The notes: generated from the sequence alone by a model not told the origin. 64,000 nt of DNA from Phoma sp. XZ068 (GCA_004835665.1 RBKR01000014.1:1116001-1180000); one strand, 5' to 3'. Positions 33,252 through 45,174 are shown, counted from the stretch's first letter. Translations and numbers: made by a program.

Positions 33252-36200
33252 ATGAACGCTGCGGCGGACGGAGCCCCGCAAGCCCTCCAGAATGGCGGCG
33301 GTGGTGCACCGCAGAGCAACGGCCACTCCGACTTTTCACAGGTCCTCGAAGCCATCCAGGCCGTCTACGCGCCCACCTCGAGCAACGACACCCGCCGCCA
33401 GGCCACGGAATACCTCGAGCAGGCAAAGCGCGACCCCAACGCACCGTCCCACGGCTACACACTGGCCGCCGACCAGTCGCAGCTGGTGCACGTCCGCTAC
33501 TATGGCCTGGGCCTGCTCGAGTACTCGATCAAGTACAACTGGGACGAGTTCACTGCCGACCAGGGCGCCGTGCTGAAGGACTACGTGCTGGAGCTTGCGA
33601 GGAACGTCACAGAAAATGACCAGGTGTACTTCAGGAACAAAGTCGCGCAGCTGTGGACAGAGGTCGCGAAGCGGAGCTGGGGCGCAGAGTGGCTGAACAT
33701 GGACGAGCAGCTCGTGTCCCTCTGGACGACCTCGCTGCACCACCAAGCCATCGTACTCTACGTCCTCGAAACGCTGTCCGAGGAGGTTTTCAACCGCGAA
33801 GATGCTACAGCAGGTCTTCGAGGCAGCGATCTGGGCCGCGCATGCGTTGAGATCTTCACCCCACTACAAGTACTGCAGGAGCAGCTGCCTACACGCGACA
33901 AGAGTCTGGACGTTCGGTGTGGGAACGACGGGTGGCTGAAGAGACTGTGCGACAACTTGAGCTGGTGCCTGGGGCAAGACTACCAGAACCAAGAGGCAGT
34001 TCGCGCGTCTGGCGCAAAGACAATGAACGCACTGCGAGCTGCGATGCCGTGGATCATTCCCAAGGCAATCGCTGCGACTGGTGTTATCGAAGCGGTGTGC
34101 AAGGCGCTTTCCGTTCCGGTCGTTGAGCTACAGCTGGTATGGAACGTCTCAATCATGAGCGCAATCAAAACTAACATCCATAGGCCTCCGTCGAAGTCCT
34201 GCAATCAATCTACAGTCGAAGCCATCTTCACGATGACGAGTTTCAGGAGCTGGTTTGCCCGATGTTCACCCCTGGCAGTGTCTCGCTGCTGCGCGAGGTA
34301 TACAACTGGACATTATCAGACATGAACATCGACGACCTGGACGACCAGAAATACACATTGTGCAAGAAGCTGTCAGAGGTAAATATTCCGTGTTCACCAC
34401 AGATTACCCCTGAGATCTTACTAATGCCCCTGCAGCTGGCTAACAGTCTTGGCCTGTTCATCGAGCAAAAGCCACAGAACATTCCCGAGGGCAGTGACCT
34501 TGCCGGCATTTTCGGTTTCCTCTACGACATCCTGCGGAATCCTAGCCTTGTCGTCTCGATACCGGTGCTGCACTGCTGGACAAAGCTTCTGCGGTCGCGC
34601 GTCGTTCGAGATTCTGAAGTAGTTACCTCAATGGTTGGCGGCCTTCTGGAAACATGCTGTGCTCGCCTGATCCGCTATGAGTCGTTGCCTGAAGACACAG
34701 AAGATGTCACCCTGCAGTTCTTGAACGAGGATATCGACACGGTGCCAGAACGCCACGCCTTCCTGGGCAACTACCGTAGGTTTTGTGCAGATGTCATCGA
34801 GGTCCTTGTCCGAAGAACACCGGTCGAGGCTATGCAACACATTCTGAGCCAAGCTACAAACATGCTGTCCAATCTCTACAGCGACAAGCCGTCCTTCCAA
34901 CCCCAGACATTTTCCAAACATTCCGCTGCCGTTTTGCAAGTTGATGCTCAGGTCACAGTCATCGATGCGGCGATCAAGGGCTATCTGAAATGGCTGAACA
35001 CACAAGGCGAAGACATGCAAGAAGATGAGCGAAAGCGTGCGGCTATGGAAAACTCGTTCGAAGAATGGGGGCGGCAAATCCTACAAGCGCGGTTCGAAGA
35101 CCCTGAGATCGCAAAGAAGGTCATCTCACTCATGTCTACATTCTCTACCAAAGCATTACCAGACCGATCTGCCTTTGCACTGAGTTTCCTTGAGTACATG
35201 CTCACCATTCGACTTGCCGACAACCCCGAGTTCGCCCAATACTCAGATGCGGTCAAGGATCTTGAGCGTATCTGCAGTCTGGAGATGCAGAAGTTGGCGA
35301 TGAAGTTCGCCGACGACTTTATGAACGTATACGAACAACTAGAAAACAAGGTCAACGAGATGATCGCTGATCCTACAACCGACGAACGTCAGCGGATGGC
35401 ATACTCCGCATTCCTTTTCATTATCATTCATAGATGCACTACATTAGACAAGGCGACACAAGAACAACGTATGAGGCAGATGTTGGACCAGGTCAAGGAT
35501 GCATGGAGTAACGATGGGTTCTCCAAGTCCATCTCAGATTTCCAGTCCTTCTGTGGTATCCTTGGAATGGGTCACTTACCGGAGTTCCTCTCCGCGAACA
35601 GCTTCCGCGATGTACAGGACTGGTCAAATCAGCCTTTAGGAGGTGATGGTCAAAATCTGCAAGCTGCGGTCCTCGAGCGGTCGCAACAACTTCCGCTGCG
35701 GTTGACTAAGACCTTGCTTGCGGCTTCGACTGAGAAGCTGAGAGAGGGCTCTCCAGCGTACGAGACCGCTGCTGCGCTGTGGGCAGAAGCAATCCCAACG
35801 CTCCTTCCCAACCTTCTGCAGCTGGTCAGCCATGCCCAGGCCTTCAATGACATCGAGAGCAACTGGTCCCACCTACCACCTGAGCTTCAGCAAGTCATCC
35901 GTAGGGTATTGACAGACCGCTTCTGGCAGGCTGGCATCTCAACAGAGAGCAGAGACGACTTCTTCGCAAGAGTCAGTGGGTCCAAGTCAACCTATGAAGG
36001 CTTTGCATCGACAATTAGAGGTACCGTGCGACAAATCAGGGAAAGCTCGTACTACATTCTGTACTCTTTGACAAAGTTCCGAGACCACTTCTACGGCATC
36101 CAAGAACTTCCTGGGCCGCTAAGTCAGGCACTCTTCGGCCACGCTCATGCACTGACAGCACACCACCTGTCTGTTCTGCTGACCGTATCAACACATCTTA

Positions 36201-37134
36201 TCGAAGGATGTCCAGCACATCTTCGATCACACTTCCTGCCACCCATGGTCCAAGGACTGTTCAGGGAGCTGGATAGAAAGATCGCTGCTGAGTGGAACGA
36301 GGTCGCTCGCCAGGTAGCAGAGTCAGGGGAGAATGACAACTTGACAGATGAGATGAAGACGGAGAGTATTCTTCGTCAGCTTACGTACTCATCTGTCTCG
36401 CTTGTCGCTGTTCTCCTTGACTCGAGACAAGGTACGTTAGTCCAGTGACACGTCGGCACGATTGTCTGCGATGTCTCCATACATGACACTGCTAACATAA
36501 CATAGAATTCGGCCGTTCGGAAGATCAATCCCAACGAGACAACAGCGGGCCTCCAATGTGCGATTTCCTACTCTCCACACCTGCCGTCCTCGAACCCATC
36601 CTCATGTTCTGCAACTCCACAATCCGCGTCCGCGACACCCGTTCTGTCGTAACCATCGTCCGCGTCCTGCGCACTCTCCTCCCGCGCTTCAAGGAGAAAT
36701 CCCCCATCCGCGACTACTTCTGCAACGATATCCTCAAATCGGCAATCACCTCCCTCCACGAGCCGTACTTCGTCGACTGCCAGAAAGAACTCGCGTCCCT
36801 CATCGCAGGCATCATCCACCTCGACGAAGACATCCCGCGGTCCATCATCCTCTCGCTACCAGGCATGGGCGACCAGTACCGCGTCGACCGCCGTCTCGCA
36901 AAATTGCGCGGCAGCAACAGAAGCGACGAGCGCATGCAGCGATCCATCGTACTCGACTTGCTCAGCAGCATCAAGGGCGTCAGTATCCACGAGCAAGGCA
37001 AGATCCAACGCAGCGCGCCGAAAAAGCGGTCTGCGGCTATGGAGCAGTACATGGCCGTCGATCAGGCGCCCGCCATTGTACGAGGCACCAGCCCCGGACT
37101 CGCCGGCGTTGCGGACATGTTCGGCGAGTCGTAG
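33252..37134 (+). CDS. MSN5: Exportin-5 / Msn5-type karyopherin
   Basis: Predicted 1234-residue nuclear export receptor; exons 33252-34136, 34184-34378, 34436-36431 and 36506-37134. It binds Ran-GTP and exports phosphoproteins (Msn5) or structured RNAs (exportin-5). The N-terminus carries the importin-beta-like block QLVHVRYYGLGLLEYSIKYNW, and the rest is HEAT repeat. Length fits exportin-5/Msn5 (about 1200) and differs from Crm1 or Cse1. The second intron (34379-34435) is 57 nt with no in-frame stop, so retaining it would add 19 residues; I treat it as spliced because it has a GTAAAT donor, a TACTAAT branch site and a CTGCAG acceptor, and because joining gives CKKLSE-LANSLGLF. The C-terminus (SPGLAGVADMFGES) is short and flexible. 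Confidence 0.9.
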
Positions 37135-37582
37135 CACGGCGCGAGAATCCAGGTAGACGGATACGAAAGATGCGTCGACGGGTGCCAGGGGAGTGGGTGC
37201 GCTGCACGCACAACTTGGGCGACGTGACTTGTTCGAAGTACGGGCGCAGGGCCATGATGTGCTTGCTGAGACAGGACTCGTCTTCTCTGGCGGACGGGTT
37301 GGAAGCATTAGAATTGGATAAGTGATATGCATAGCGGGGGTTGAAATTCTGGGTGCTCTGGGCGGTTTTGTTTGGTCTTGTTATCTCGCGGGTTAGAAGA
37401 AGTGTAGATATTAAATGATGCATTAATCCATTTATATCACTACGCTACAAGTCCACAATCTCCTAAGCACCATTGCTTGATGATTACTCTAAATGATTGG
37501 ACTATTCACCGTAGGATGCGAGCGATGTGGTCATGACCGTGATATCTGCTTCCACAGCGGAAATGATACCCTTATGCTATGA
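37135..37582. other. Convergent 3' region, no gene recognised
   Basis: Lies between the stop codons of the exportin and oxygenase genes. It is AT-rich near 37380-37520; no other feature. Confidence 0.45.
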
Positions 37583-38717
37583 CTACGAGTACAGCGCAGC
37601 CATACGCATTTGCACATAACCCTCCGCAGTAACACTCTCATACTTCCTTGAATTCTCCTCGCTCCAACACCCCGGCAACGCCTCAACCACCGTCTGCGGA
37701 TCCGCGCTCGCAAAAAAGGGAATCGAGTATCTCTCCGGCACCATCGCACCTCTATCACCCTGCTGAGCATCCTCTCGCCGAGCATCATCCCGCAGAACAG
37801 ATTCCTGCAGAACATTCTCCTGCGGAACAAGCTCCTGCGGCCCCACAACCCTATGCACAGTACTCTTCCACCGATCATTACTCCACCTTGCCATCAAATC
37901 CCCGATATTCACCAGCACCGCGCCCTCCACAGGTCGCACGTTACTAAACGACCCAGATTGCTGCGGCCGCTCGACCTGCAGCCCGCCGACCGCATCTTGG
38001 AACAGCAGCGTCAGCGTGCCGAAGTCAGAATGCGCGTTGATTCTGCTGCGGCGGCCGTGTGTGAGTTCGGCGGTTGGGAGGGCAGGGTAGTGCAGGAGGC
38101 GTAGTTGGAAGAGGGACTGGCTGTGTGTGTTTCCCAGGTCGTTTTCTAGGTCCAGGGCGACGCTGAGGGCGGCGAGAAGGCGGTGGACTAGCGTTTCGCA
38201 CGCGGTGAAGAAGGACTCCATGAAAGTGCGGAAGCCGGGGAGTGCGGACTCGGGCGGCCAGATGTTGGGTTGGGCTGTGTCGGTGGTGTTGCCGGACTCG
38301 AATGACTCTTTGCAATCTGGGGTTTCGCGCAGTTTGTTGAGCTCGTTGGGGTCGTACTCGTGCTGGCTTACTTTCTCGACGCCTGGTGCTGAGTAGCCGC
38401 GGTGGTGGGAGCCGCCTGGTGGGTGTGGCGCGAGCATCTTGGTGGCCGTGGGCAGGGCGAAGAACTTCTTTGACTGTAGATTTGTGAGGGCATGTTAGAT
38501 GCGATTGGGGCTAGTCGAACGCGGTGTGTTCCGACGGCGGAATACGGACCCATTCAAAGCATTCTTGGACTTTCTCTTCTGGTATGCCGTGGTTCTTGAG
38601 GTAGACGAAGCCTACGTTACGGAACGCGTCATCGATTTCTTTGGCAGTCCTGGTTTTATCACCATGCGTACGCTCACCGGAGTAGGCGCTGAAGTCGACG
38701 ATTGGTATATTTGCCAT
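37583..38717 (-). CDS. 2-oxoglutarate/Fe(II) oxygenase, isopenicillin-N-synthase-like
   Basis: Predicted 352-residue enzyme; exons 38550-38717 and 37583-38473. The N-terminal DIOX_N part begins IPIVDFSAYSG and GFVYLKNHGIP. The catalytic double-stranded beta-helix has the iron ligands His204-x-Asp206 (NAHSDFGTL) and His263 (STVHRVVG), and the co-substrate motif Arg304-x-Ser306 (RYSIPFF). Between the last His and the Arg lies an extra stretch of about 25 residues (270-294) built from five 15-bp tandem repeats, not usual for the family. The intron donor is GTCCGT, weaker than the GTAAGT/GTATGT seen elsewhere, but it is the only phase-keeping choice I found and has a CTAAC branch site. Members oxidise diverse small molecules; substrate unknown. 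There is no nearby biosynthetic partner. Confidence 0.85.
37762..37836 (-). repeat. Five 15-bp tandem repeats inside oxygenase gene
   Basis: Five contiguous, imperfect 15-nt units on the coding strand with consensus GARNATGTTCTGCRG, starting at 37822-37836 and stepping down to 37762-37776. Each unit encodes Glu/Asp-x-Val/Ala-x-Gln/Arg. A sixth, weaker unit may lie at 37837-37851. The number of units keeps the reading frame. Confidence 0.85.
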
Positions 38718-39297
38718 AGTGTAGTGGGTCGATGTTGACTTTCTTGAAGATACTGGCGAGTATAGAGGGTGGCCGGTGCGAGGGAGTAGAAAAGGCTCGT
38801 GTGATGTCGATAACTCCAGCTGTACGTTCAGAGAAGCAACGATATGCTGACTTGCAGGGCTAGTGTAACTGGTTGGCCAATGATGTGGTGTCAGTGTGCA
38901 GCGAGATCTGCGATTTGAATCACCGTCATCCGTGTACCCAGGAGTGTGGTGGTCAAAGTGAATGATTGTTTTGCACCCTAGGCATGCGTGTTACTTCTGA
39001 TGTATTCATCATATCTGCCTGACCTCGCCCACCACGACATCGGCCTATGTTGGCTTCTTGGCTGCAGAACTGGGGAGGTCATGGCAGTGTACTATAGTCG
39101 TTCGCTGGGGTATATACAAGCTTTGCAAGCTCAAGTCCATTGCTGTGGGTAGAGTGACTATCACGTCCTCTGTGCAGGCTGCTGCAGCCACGTTCCTTAA
39201 CGCCTGTCCAGGCTCCGCCGCAAGCTTCGCCGAGCGCGCGCTCTCCTTGTAGAGCTGATGTCCTTCATCTCGTATCGTCGTATCATGCATTAATCGC
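38718..39297. other. Intergenic, no gene recognised
   Basis: Upstream region of the oxygenase gene and 3' region of the eIF3k gene. No coding similarity seen. Confidence 0.45.
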
Positions 39298-40285
39298 TCA
39301 TGCAGGCTGCTCGTACGCCCTCTTGATGACGCGTGCAAACTCTGTCAATTTTGTTAGTACGCATATCAGCATCTCCTATGGGATAGAACTTACGATCAAA
39401 CTTGACGTTCTCCCTCACAACGGTGCCCTTGGCCTCGTTGTCCTTGTTGATGGGCACCTTGATCTTGCCGTCCTCAACGGTCCAGCCACAGACGCTACCA
39501 ACGAAGTGCTCAAACTCGTTGCCCGACAGGTTCAGCCATGACTCGAGAATGGTTTGGTCAACCTCGCGAACAGCCTGGCTGACGGTAGCAGCGATGCGCA
39601 CGCGCATCAGCTCCTCAAAGCCAGAAACGTCGGCAATCAGATCGGCGTACAGGTCGTCCGAGTCCAATGTCGACCAGAAAGTGGCGTAGTCGGCACCCTC
39701 AAGCAGGTTCTTCAGCTCATTCAGCTTCTGAACAGCTTCCGAGAGAGGCGCATCGCCAGCGGCGGGGTTGTGTGCTGAGGAGGAGAGAGGGGCCAGGGCG
39801 TGGACGGGGAGGAGGGAGAGGCCAAGGGAGAAGTCGGGGCTGGGGAAGACGGTGAGGGCCTTGACGAGGATGTTTGTGATGGTCTCGTCGCGGGCGAGGT
39901 GGGGGTTGAACTGGTAACTGTCGCACTGCGGTCAGCCATGGCCAGCGACGAAAATGCATACAAGAAAAAGCGTGATGGTGTTGCAATCAGATAGAGCTAA
40001 TATGATAAACTTCAGTGGGGGAGGGATTCAATCTCCTGACCTCGGGTAATAGGAAACGTTGTGGTTCTTTGTTCATCATACAACAGAGGGGTATAGCACA
40101 TGGGGGTCAACGTACAGCTTCAACAGGGCCAGGTTTGCGTAGCAGTCGTATGTCTGGCTCTCGCACTGCAGCATGACATAGTCCTGGAAGGTGGCAGTGG
40201 TCTCCGGGTTGTATCTGTCCAGGCCATCGAGGATAGCCTGGATGTGTTCTGGCCGTTCCGGCGCAAAGTCGAATGCGGCGCCCAT
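39298..40285 (-). CDS. EIF3K: Translation initiation factor eIF3 subunit k
   Basis: Predicted 245-residue subunit of the eIF3 complex, which recruits mRNA and the initiator tRNA complex to the 40S ribosome. Exons 40116-40285, 39394-39917 and 39298-39341. The N-terminus PEHIQAILDGLDRYNPETT and the YDCYANLALLKLYQFNP block across the first junction are family hallmarks; a PCI-type winged helix follows (AVREVDQTILESWLNLSGNEFEHFV), and the protein ends FARVIKRAYEQPA. The first intron is 198 nt, longer than its neighbours, and contains a tRNA-like fragment (see separate entry). Length agrees with fungal eIF3k (about 240). Confidence 0.94.
40015..40069 (-). other. tRNA-like 3'-half fragment inside the eIF3k intron
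   Basis: On the minus strand the segment resembles the anticodon-to-acceptor half of a tRNA: GAGGTCAGGAG-ATTGAATC-CCTCCCCCAC, close to the usual GGTCxGGAGTTCGAATCC box B. The stems contain mismatches and I found no matching 5' half, so it is at best a fossil. Confidence 0.3.
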
Positions 40286-40555
40286 GGTTGTGTGTGGTGT
40301 CCAAAGGTGTCCAAAGGGTGCGAGAAATTCCGTGTTGTGCGTGATGAGTCCGGCAAGCGGGGCAAACCACTAGTGCAGCAGCCCCGCGAACACTGTCGCC
40401 CTGATCGATGCCCTCGACACAACATGTAGACCTCATGGCACAAACATTTGTTCAGTCGCATCCAACATCATTCAAAACAAGACAGAGATTGAGCAAGTAG
40501 TTTGTGATCATTAATGTCCTGCCTAATATGCTTCTATATGAACGCCCTTTCACTA

Positions 40556-42657
40556 CTAACCCTCGAACGCCTTCATCTTTTGTCCCATCGCGAAGCTAAT
40601 AACGCTTCTGTTCTTATTGTTAGTCGTAGCATTGATCATACTGGGCGTGATGCCCCTCACAGGTACAGAGCCGTGTCCATATTGCACCTGGTCAAACAAG
40701 TCATCGTACTTGCTACCTTCAGTTACCGAGTCCTTGCGCCTGTCTTTGTCTCTTGAGGATTTGGCGGGCCTAATGGTACTTGCGTCGCTGGGCTCAGATA
40801 CAACAGTGGGGCGGCTGCTGCGGTGTTTCCTTCGCGACTCGGTGGAGTGGTCGGAGTCGGAATCATCCTGATTTGAGCGCGACTTGTGCGAGCGGTGGGA
40901 GCGGTGGGAGTGTTTGGACGATTCGCTGTGCCTGGAAGACTTGCTGACAGTGGTGCCGGCTTCTTCCTTGAGCTCATCTGTCCTGCTACGATGCTTACGG
41001 CGGTGGCTACGGCGCGAAGAGCCGACCTGACTGATACTATCACTTGGGACAACAGTTTCAAAGTCGTCCTCTGTGAGCTCTTCAATTTCCAGGTCATCAA
41101 TAAAATCACTGTCGGCTGAGGACTTCTTGTCACGGCCTAGAAGGCTGATGATGACGGATGCTGCCCTTGAGGGTTTCTTCGAAGGAGCTTCTGACGCTGG
41201 TGGTGTCGGTGAAGGGGAGGAGTCCTCAACTCTACTGCGACTACTAGTATGTTTCGAATGCGAGCTGTGTCTCGAAGCATGAGAATGTGACGACTTAGCC
41301 TTGGATCTGCTGGAGTGATGCGAGTAAACGCTACCCTCAGGCTTTGAAAATTGGTCAGGCACGAAAGATGATATCAAAGAGCTAGGCGCAGTGCTGTGAG
41401 CAACGCTCTGGGCTCTTGACTGAGGTTTTGTGGTGGACACTGATGCAACACTTCTTGCAGCCTCGATGGTCCGCATCTCAGGGCTTGTCATGGAACGGGA
41501 AGAGCTGAAGCGCGATCGCATATCAGACCCTGCAACAGAGGCCGCGGGCACATACTCAATCTGGAGAGGCTCTGCGGTCCTCGATCGGGATAAGGAGACG
41601 GTTGAGGGGGCTGGCGCATAGTAGCTGGCGGGCGCGGCCTCGATCTGTCTTTGGCCACGGTCGCTGGGCACTTGCGACGCTCGAGACGGTGAAGCAGAGA
41701 CAACAGACTCTGCATCATCGTTGCGGTGAACTGATCTGGCCACAGAGGGGGCTGGCTCGTAAGATGGCGGTGGGTCTTGCATGGGTGGCTGGGGTGGTGG
41801 TGAGGCCTGAGCGAGGTGGCCCACAGCAGCCTTGACCGTGTTCTTTGCGTCCATGAACGCGCTGAAGTCAGCCTCCTTCTTTGCGCTGTCTCGTTCGCTA
41901 CGCACGAAGGCGTAAGCAACTGCTGCGCCAGCAGCTGCTCCGAGGAGTGTCCCTACGAGAGTTTTGGCGACATCGCCGTTGCTGCTCGCGGCTGGTGGGG
42001 CCACCTGAGGAACAGCAGCAGGCTCAGAGACACTCCTGGCAACACTCGGTGCTTGCGAAACAACACTTGGTGCTTTTGAAGCGACTGATGGTGCTTTTGA
42101 CACCTCAGTTGGAGCTCTTGCAACAGATTTAGCTGTGCGTGAGCTGATGACGCTGGCATCATCGCGCATGCTTTGGGAGACAGTTCGCTCCCATGTGATG
42201 ACCCTACTGTGTGAGATCACAGTCCCATCGTCTCTGTAATCTGGTCCACCGCTAAATACAACCTCGATGCTGTTTCCGTCGAAATCGAGCACTGCAGCGT
42301 TGAAGTGGCTGTCATCGTCAGTTCGGCATGCCGGCGATCCGTTGGGTCTTCCTCCGGCATTCAGGGCTGCAGAGTAGAACTCTCGAACAGCTGCGCGACT
42401 TGTAGCGGTGAAAGCAATATGTGCTGCGCCAGCTTTGATACTGGGTTGCTGTCAGTTGCGGTGTACTTGAACATGGATCGGCATATTTACCCTGGGGTTT
42501 CCTGGCACAAGAAGAAGTCTGCTTCGCGTATCCCAAACCCAACCTGGTGGCCTTGCTGTCCGATGTAGCGATAGCCAAGCGGCTGGAGAGCAGATAGAAA
42601 GAATGATGATGATGTTGGAAGATGCGAGACCGTGAGACCGATGTGAGAGACAGGCAT
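40556..42657 (-). CDS. Glyoxalase/VOC-fold protein with membrane segment and Ser/Arg-rich tail
   Basis: Predicted 683-residue protein; exons 42491-42657 and 40556-42440. Residues 1-120 form a vicinal-oxygen-chelate (glyoxalase I/bleomycin-resistance) domain: HIGLTVSHLPTSSSFF at the start, AAHIAFTATSRAAVREFY in the middle and AAVLDFDGNSIEVVF at the end, the last Glu being a typical metal ligand. Next comes a Ser/Ala/Pro/Val linker with three 7-residue repeats (SKAPSVA, SKAPSVV, SQAPSVA), then a glycine-zipper-like hydrophobic segment (about 213-236, TLVGTLLGAAAGAAVAYAFV) that may cross a membrane. The remaining 440 residues are low-complexity, rich in Ser, Arg, His and Lys (SSHSHASRHSSHSKH), with an acidic patch (DFIDDLEIEELTEDDFE). 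Enzymatic substrate unknown; the tail looks phosphorylated and disordered. Confidence 0.78.
42033..42095 (-). repeat. Three 21-bp tandem repeats in the VOC-protein linker
   Basis: The coding strand carries three imperfect 21-nt units of the form TCAAAAGCACCAAGTGTTGTT, encoding the S-(K/Q)-A-P-S-V-(A/V) repeats. Boundaries are approximate to a few bases. Confidence 0.6.
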
Positions 42658-44191
42658 GGTCAAGAGGGCGATCTAAACGACAATGAAAAATAGTAATACA
42701 AGGCACAACGAGTGTTCTAGCAAAGAAGCTGAAGAGTGTCCGTCCAGAAACACCACAATATGCAGTCCGGATTTTGGAAAACGCACGTTGATGGGTAGAA
42801 CGAAGGTACCGGTACAACCGCGAGGTTTATATCAGAAACCCCATTTGGCTGCAGCAACTCGATGCATAATGGATGAAATCACCAGCCCTCTCAGGCCCTT
42901 GCGGGAATGCCGCTCCTAGCACGCCCCACTGCTCCTGTTGGTTATCAAGGAGGCCGTTGCTAAAGTCGTCCTCATGCTGCCACATGTCCTGCATCTGCAG
43001 CTAAGGTAGTGGTAGAGTAAGCGAGCAGACAGTGACTCTGATTTGATCTAGGCAGCGGGCCGGACCCGTTAGGGATGACTAGTCCCGCTTCACACTTCGC
43101 AATTCGCTGAGCTGCACCGCAAACCTCGATCATGAATTTTGACCGCCTGTCGCGCACATCCGCTTTTATTACCTGCGGTCTGGATCTGCCACATGTCGCC
43201 GCGCTGCACGATCGTTATGGTGTGACGTCCTTGGTCCTTGGAAATTGAGGCCTACTCTGGGTCAAGTACATGTACAGTGAGGCCAAGACAGGCATTGTCA
43301 TGCAATCATATTCACTACCCCCATGGGGCCAAAGCTGTGGCGCGCTGTGGCCTTGTTTGTATGATTACACAATACGCCGTACATGAAGACTGCCACCTCA
43401 ACACTTCCACGTTGCTCGAATAATGGAATGTCTATTAAAGGATGATAGTGGTATGTTATTTTGCTTTTTGATACGTTCTCTCAATGTCGAGGGAGATCGA
43501 CATAGCCTCCTAGTCCTTGGATCCGTGCCGTCCCTCTCCCGATGCAGCCGCGACACGCAAATAAACCCCTCTATTAGCCTCAAAAGGGGTAGTGACATAC
43601 GTAGAACTGGGAAAATGCTTGTAATACGGCCCCAGTATCGTGGATGGGAGTGATCTCTCGTGACTATCTGTTTTCATTCGAGTGAACTCGTTAAACTGGT
43701 GAGCTAGTCTATACTAAGGCTCCGAAGCTCACTCAGAGCCGCAAAAAACTGTACACAGTTGAGGGCCGGTGTGGGACCAGATAGGCTGGTCGAAGACAAC
43801 ACTAGTCGCACTTGAAGTACAAGTGATAAGTCGACACTTACGTTGCACCTACACAATGTGTAGCGCCAGGTGATGCAGAAAAACGCAGGTTGTGCGGGGC
43901 AAGTTGAAGTACCCCGCGATTCTTCAGAGAAGAAAGATGTTTGGACGTTGAGCCAGAGGTTTTGTTTTGTTGTAAAAGAAAACTCAAGCAGACGCTCAAA
44001 ATCAATAGCGGTAGCGCACAGGCTGTCGATGTTGCGATCTTGGCCAAAATGCGTGTCCCGCTGCCTAAAATTTTCCGTGCTTTTCGTTTCCTCCTCTTTA
44101 ATGAGTGTCGATGGTGGGCCAATAGTCGTTGTAGACTAAGAGGCATGTGCAGCATGCAGAATGACGACGTTGTTTGTTTTCGTTGCTGCAT
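42658..44191. other. Gene-free spacer
   Basis: About 1.5 kb with the leader of the VOC gene on the left and the 3' region of the Nep1 gene on the right. Short open frames exist but none has recognised similarity. No repeat or RNA gene seen. Confidence 0.45.
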
Positions 44192-45174
44192 CTAGAAGAT
44201 TCCCCAGACGTCCTCTGCTGCGTGGCAGAACTTGCTGCATGCAACGCTGGCACTGAGATTGAAGTTGCTGATACCAATGCTGTCGTCCTTGATGGCGTCA
44301 GCAAAGTCATCGTTGCCCTTCGCCATAGCACCAACGAAGACTGCGATGCTCTCGTTCTGGTTGAGACTGCCAATGTAGTCGCTAAGGCGTACAACTTCGG
44401 CATCAAAACTGAGGGTGACCTTGCGGCAGTTGGGTGGCAGATGATCGGTGATGGGGTTCTTGATCACCTCGATCAGCTTTTCCTGAGACGAAGTCGATCG
44501 AATCTGATGCCTGTGCAGCAGCTGCACCATTAAACCAGCGAAGCGCTTGAATGTTCGCGGTATGCGCACAGTGGGGCTGACCCGAATGAGAACATTGCGG
44601 GCGGTCTGGATGTAGATCTGCAGCTTGCCAGCCTTGTTGATAGGTGAATCAAGGAGGGTGAGAAGACACTGTGGCGCCGCATTAGCTTCGGACTTTTCCT
44701 GCAGATACAAGTTCGCGTTTCCGTACCTGGTGTGTGATATCTGGACGCGCCTCGCTAATATCGCGGCCCATCTTGCGCATTACACCAATGTGATCGTCGC
44801 TGTTGAGGAGATTGTACTTGTCCTCCCTGCCACCAGGTCCACGGCCGGAGCCATGCGAAGCCTTGTATGTTTCGAGCGTGGCATTGCAGAGTACGACGAT
44901 CAGGCGCTGCGAGTCCTTGTCATTGGTGGGGATTGGTGCGTGCTGTTCAGCAACGAGCCTGGGGAGCTCGGGTGGCGGCATAGACTGGGTTCCTGCAGGC
45001 GAGGGAGCCAGGTTAGTATGCGCCATGTTGGATGGGCAAGAGCACATGTCGAGGCGACAACGACAATGCGTCAGGTTGGAGTGAGAACGTACTTGCGCGC
45101 TTCTTGCCCCGCTCGGGGGAGTCACGGGATGTTGCTCTCTCTTGAGAAGACTCTGCTTTGAGGGGCCCGGCCAT
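44192..45174 (-). CDS. EMG1: Nep1/Emg1 18S rRNA pseudouridine-N1 methyltransferase
   Basis: Predicted 274-residue SPOUT-class enzyme that methylates a conserved pseudouridine of 18S rRNA and is required for 40S subunit assembly in the nucleolus. Exons 45093-45174, 44727-44992 and 44192-44668. The N-terminal extension is Lys/Arg/Ser-rich. The core begins RLIVVLCNATLETYK, continues with DDHIGVMRKMGRDISEARPDITHQ|CLLTLLDSPINKAGKLQIYI across the second splice site and RVSPTVRIPRTFKRFAGLMVQLL, and ends with the SAM-binding knot (SIAVFVGAMAKGNDDFAD and SNFNLSASVACSKFCHAAEDVW). These blocks are near-invariant in Nep1. Identity secure. Confidence 0.96.

Noticed and set aside
36558..37325. 255-codon Arg/Pro/His-rich open frame
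   Set aside because: Overlaps the last exon of the exportin gene in another frame; composition is a frame-shift artefact of C-rich codons.
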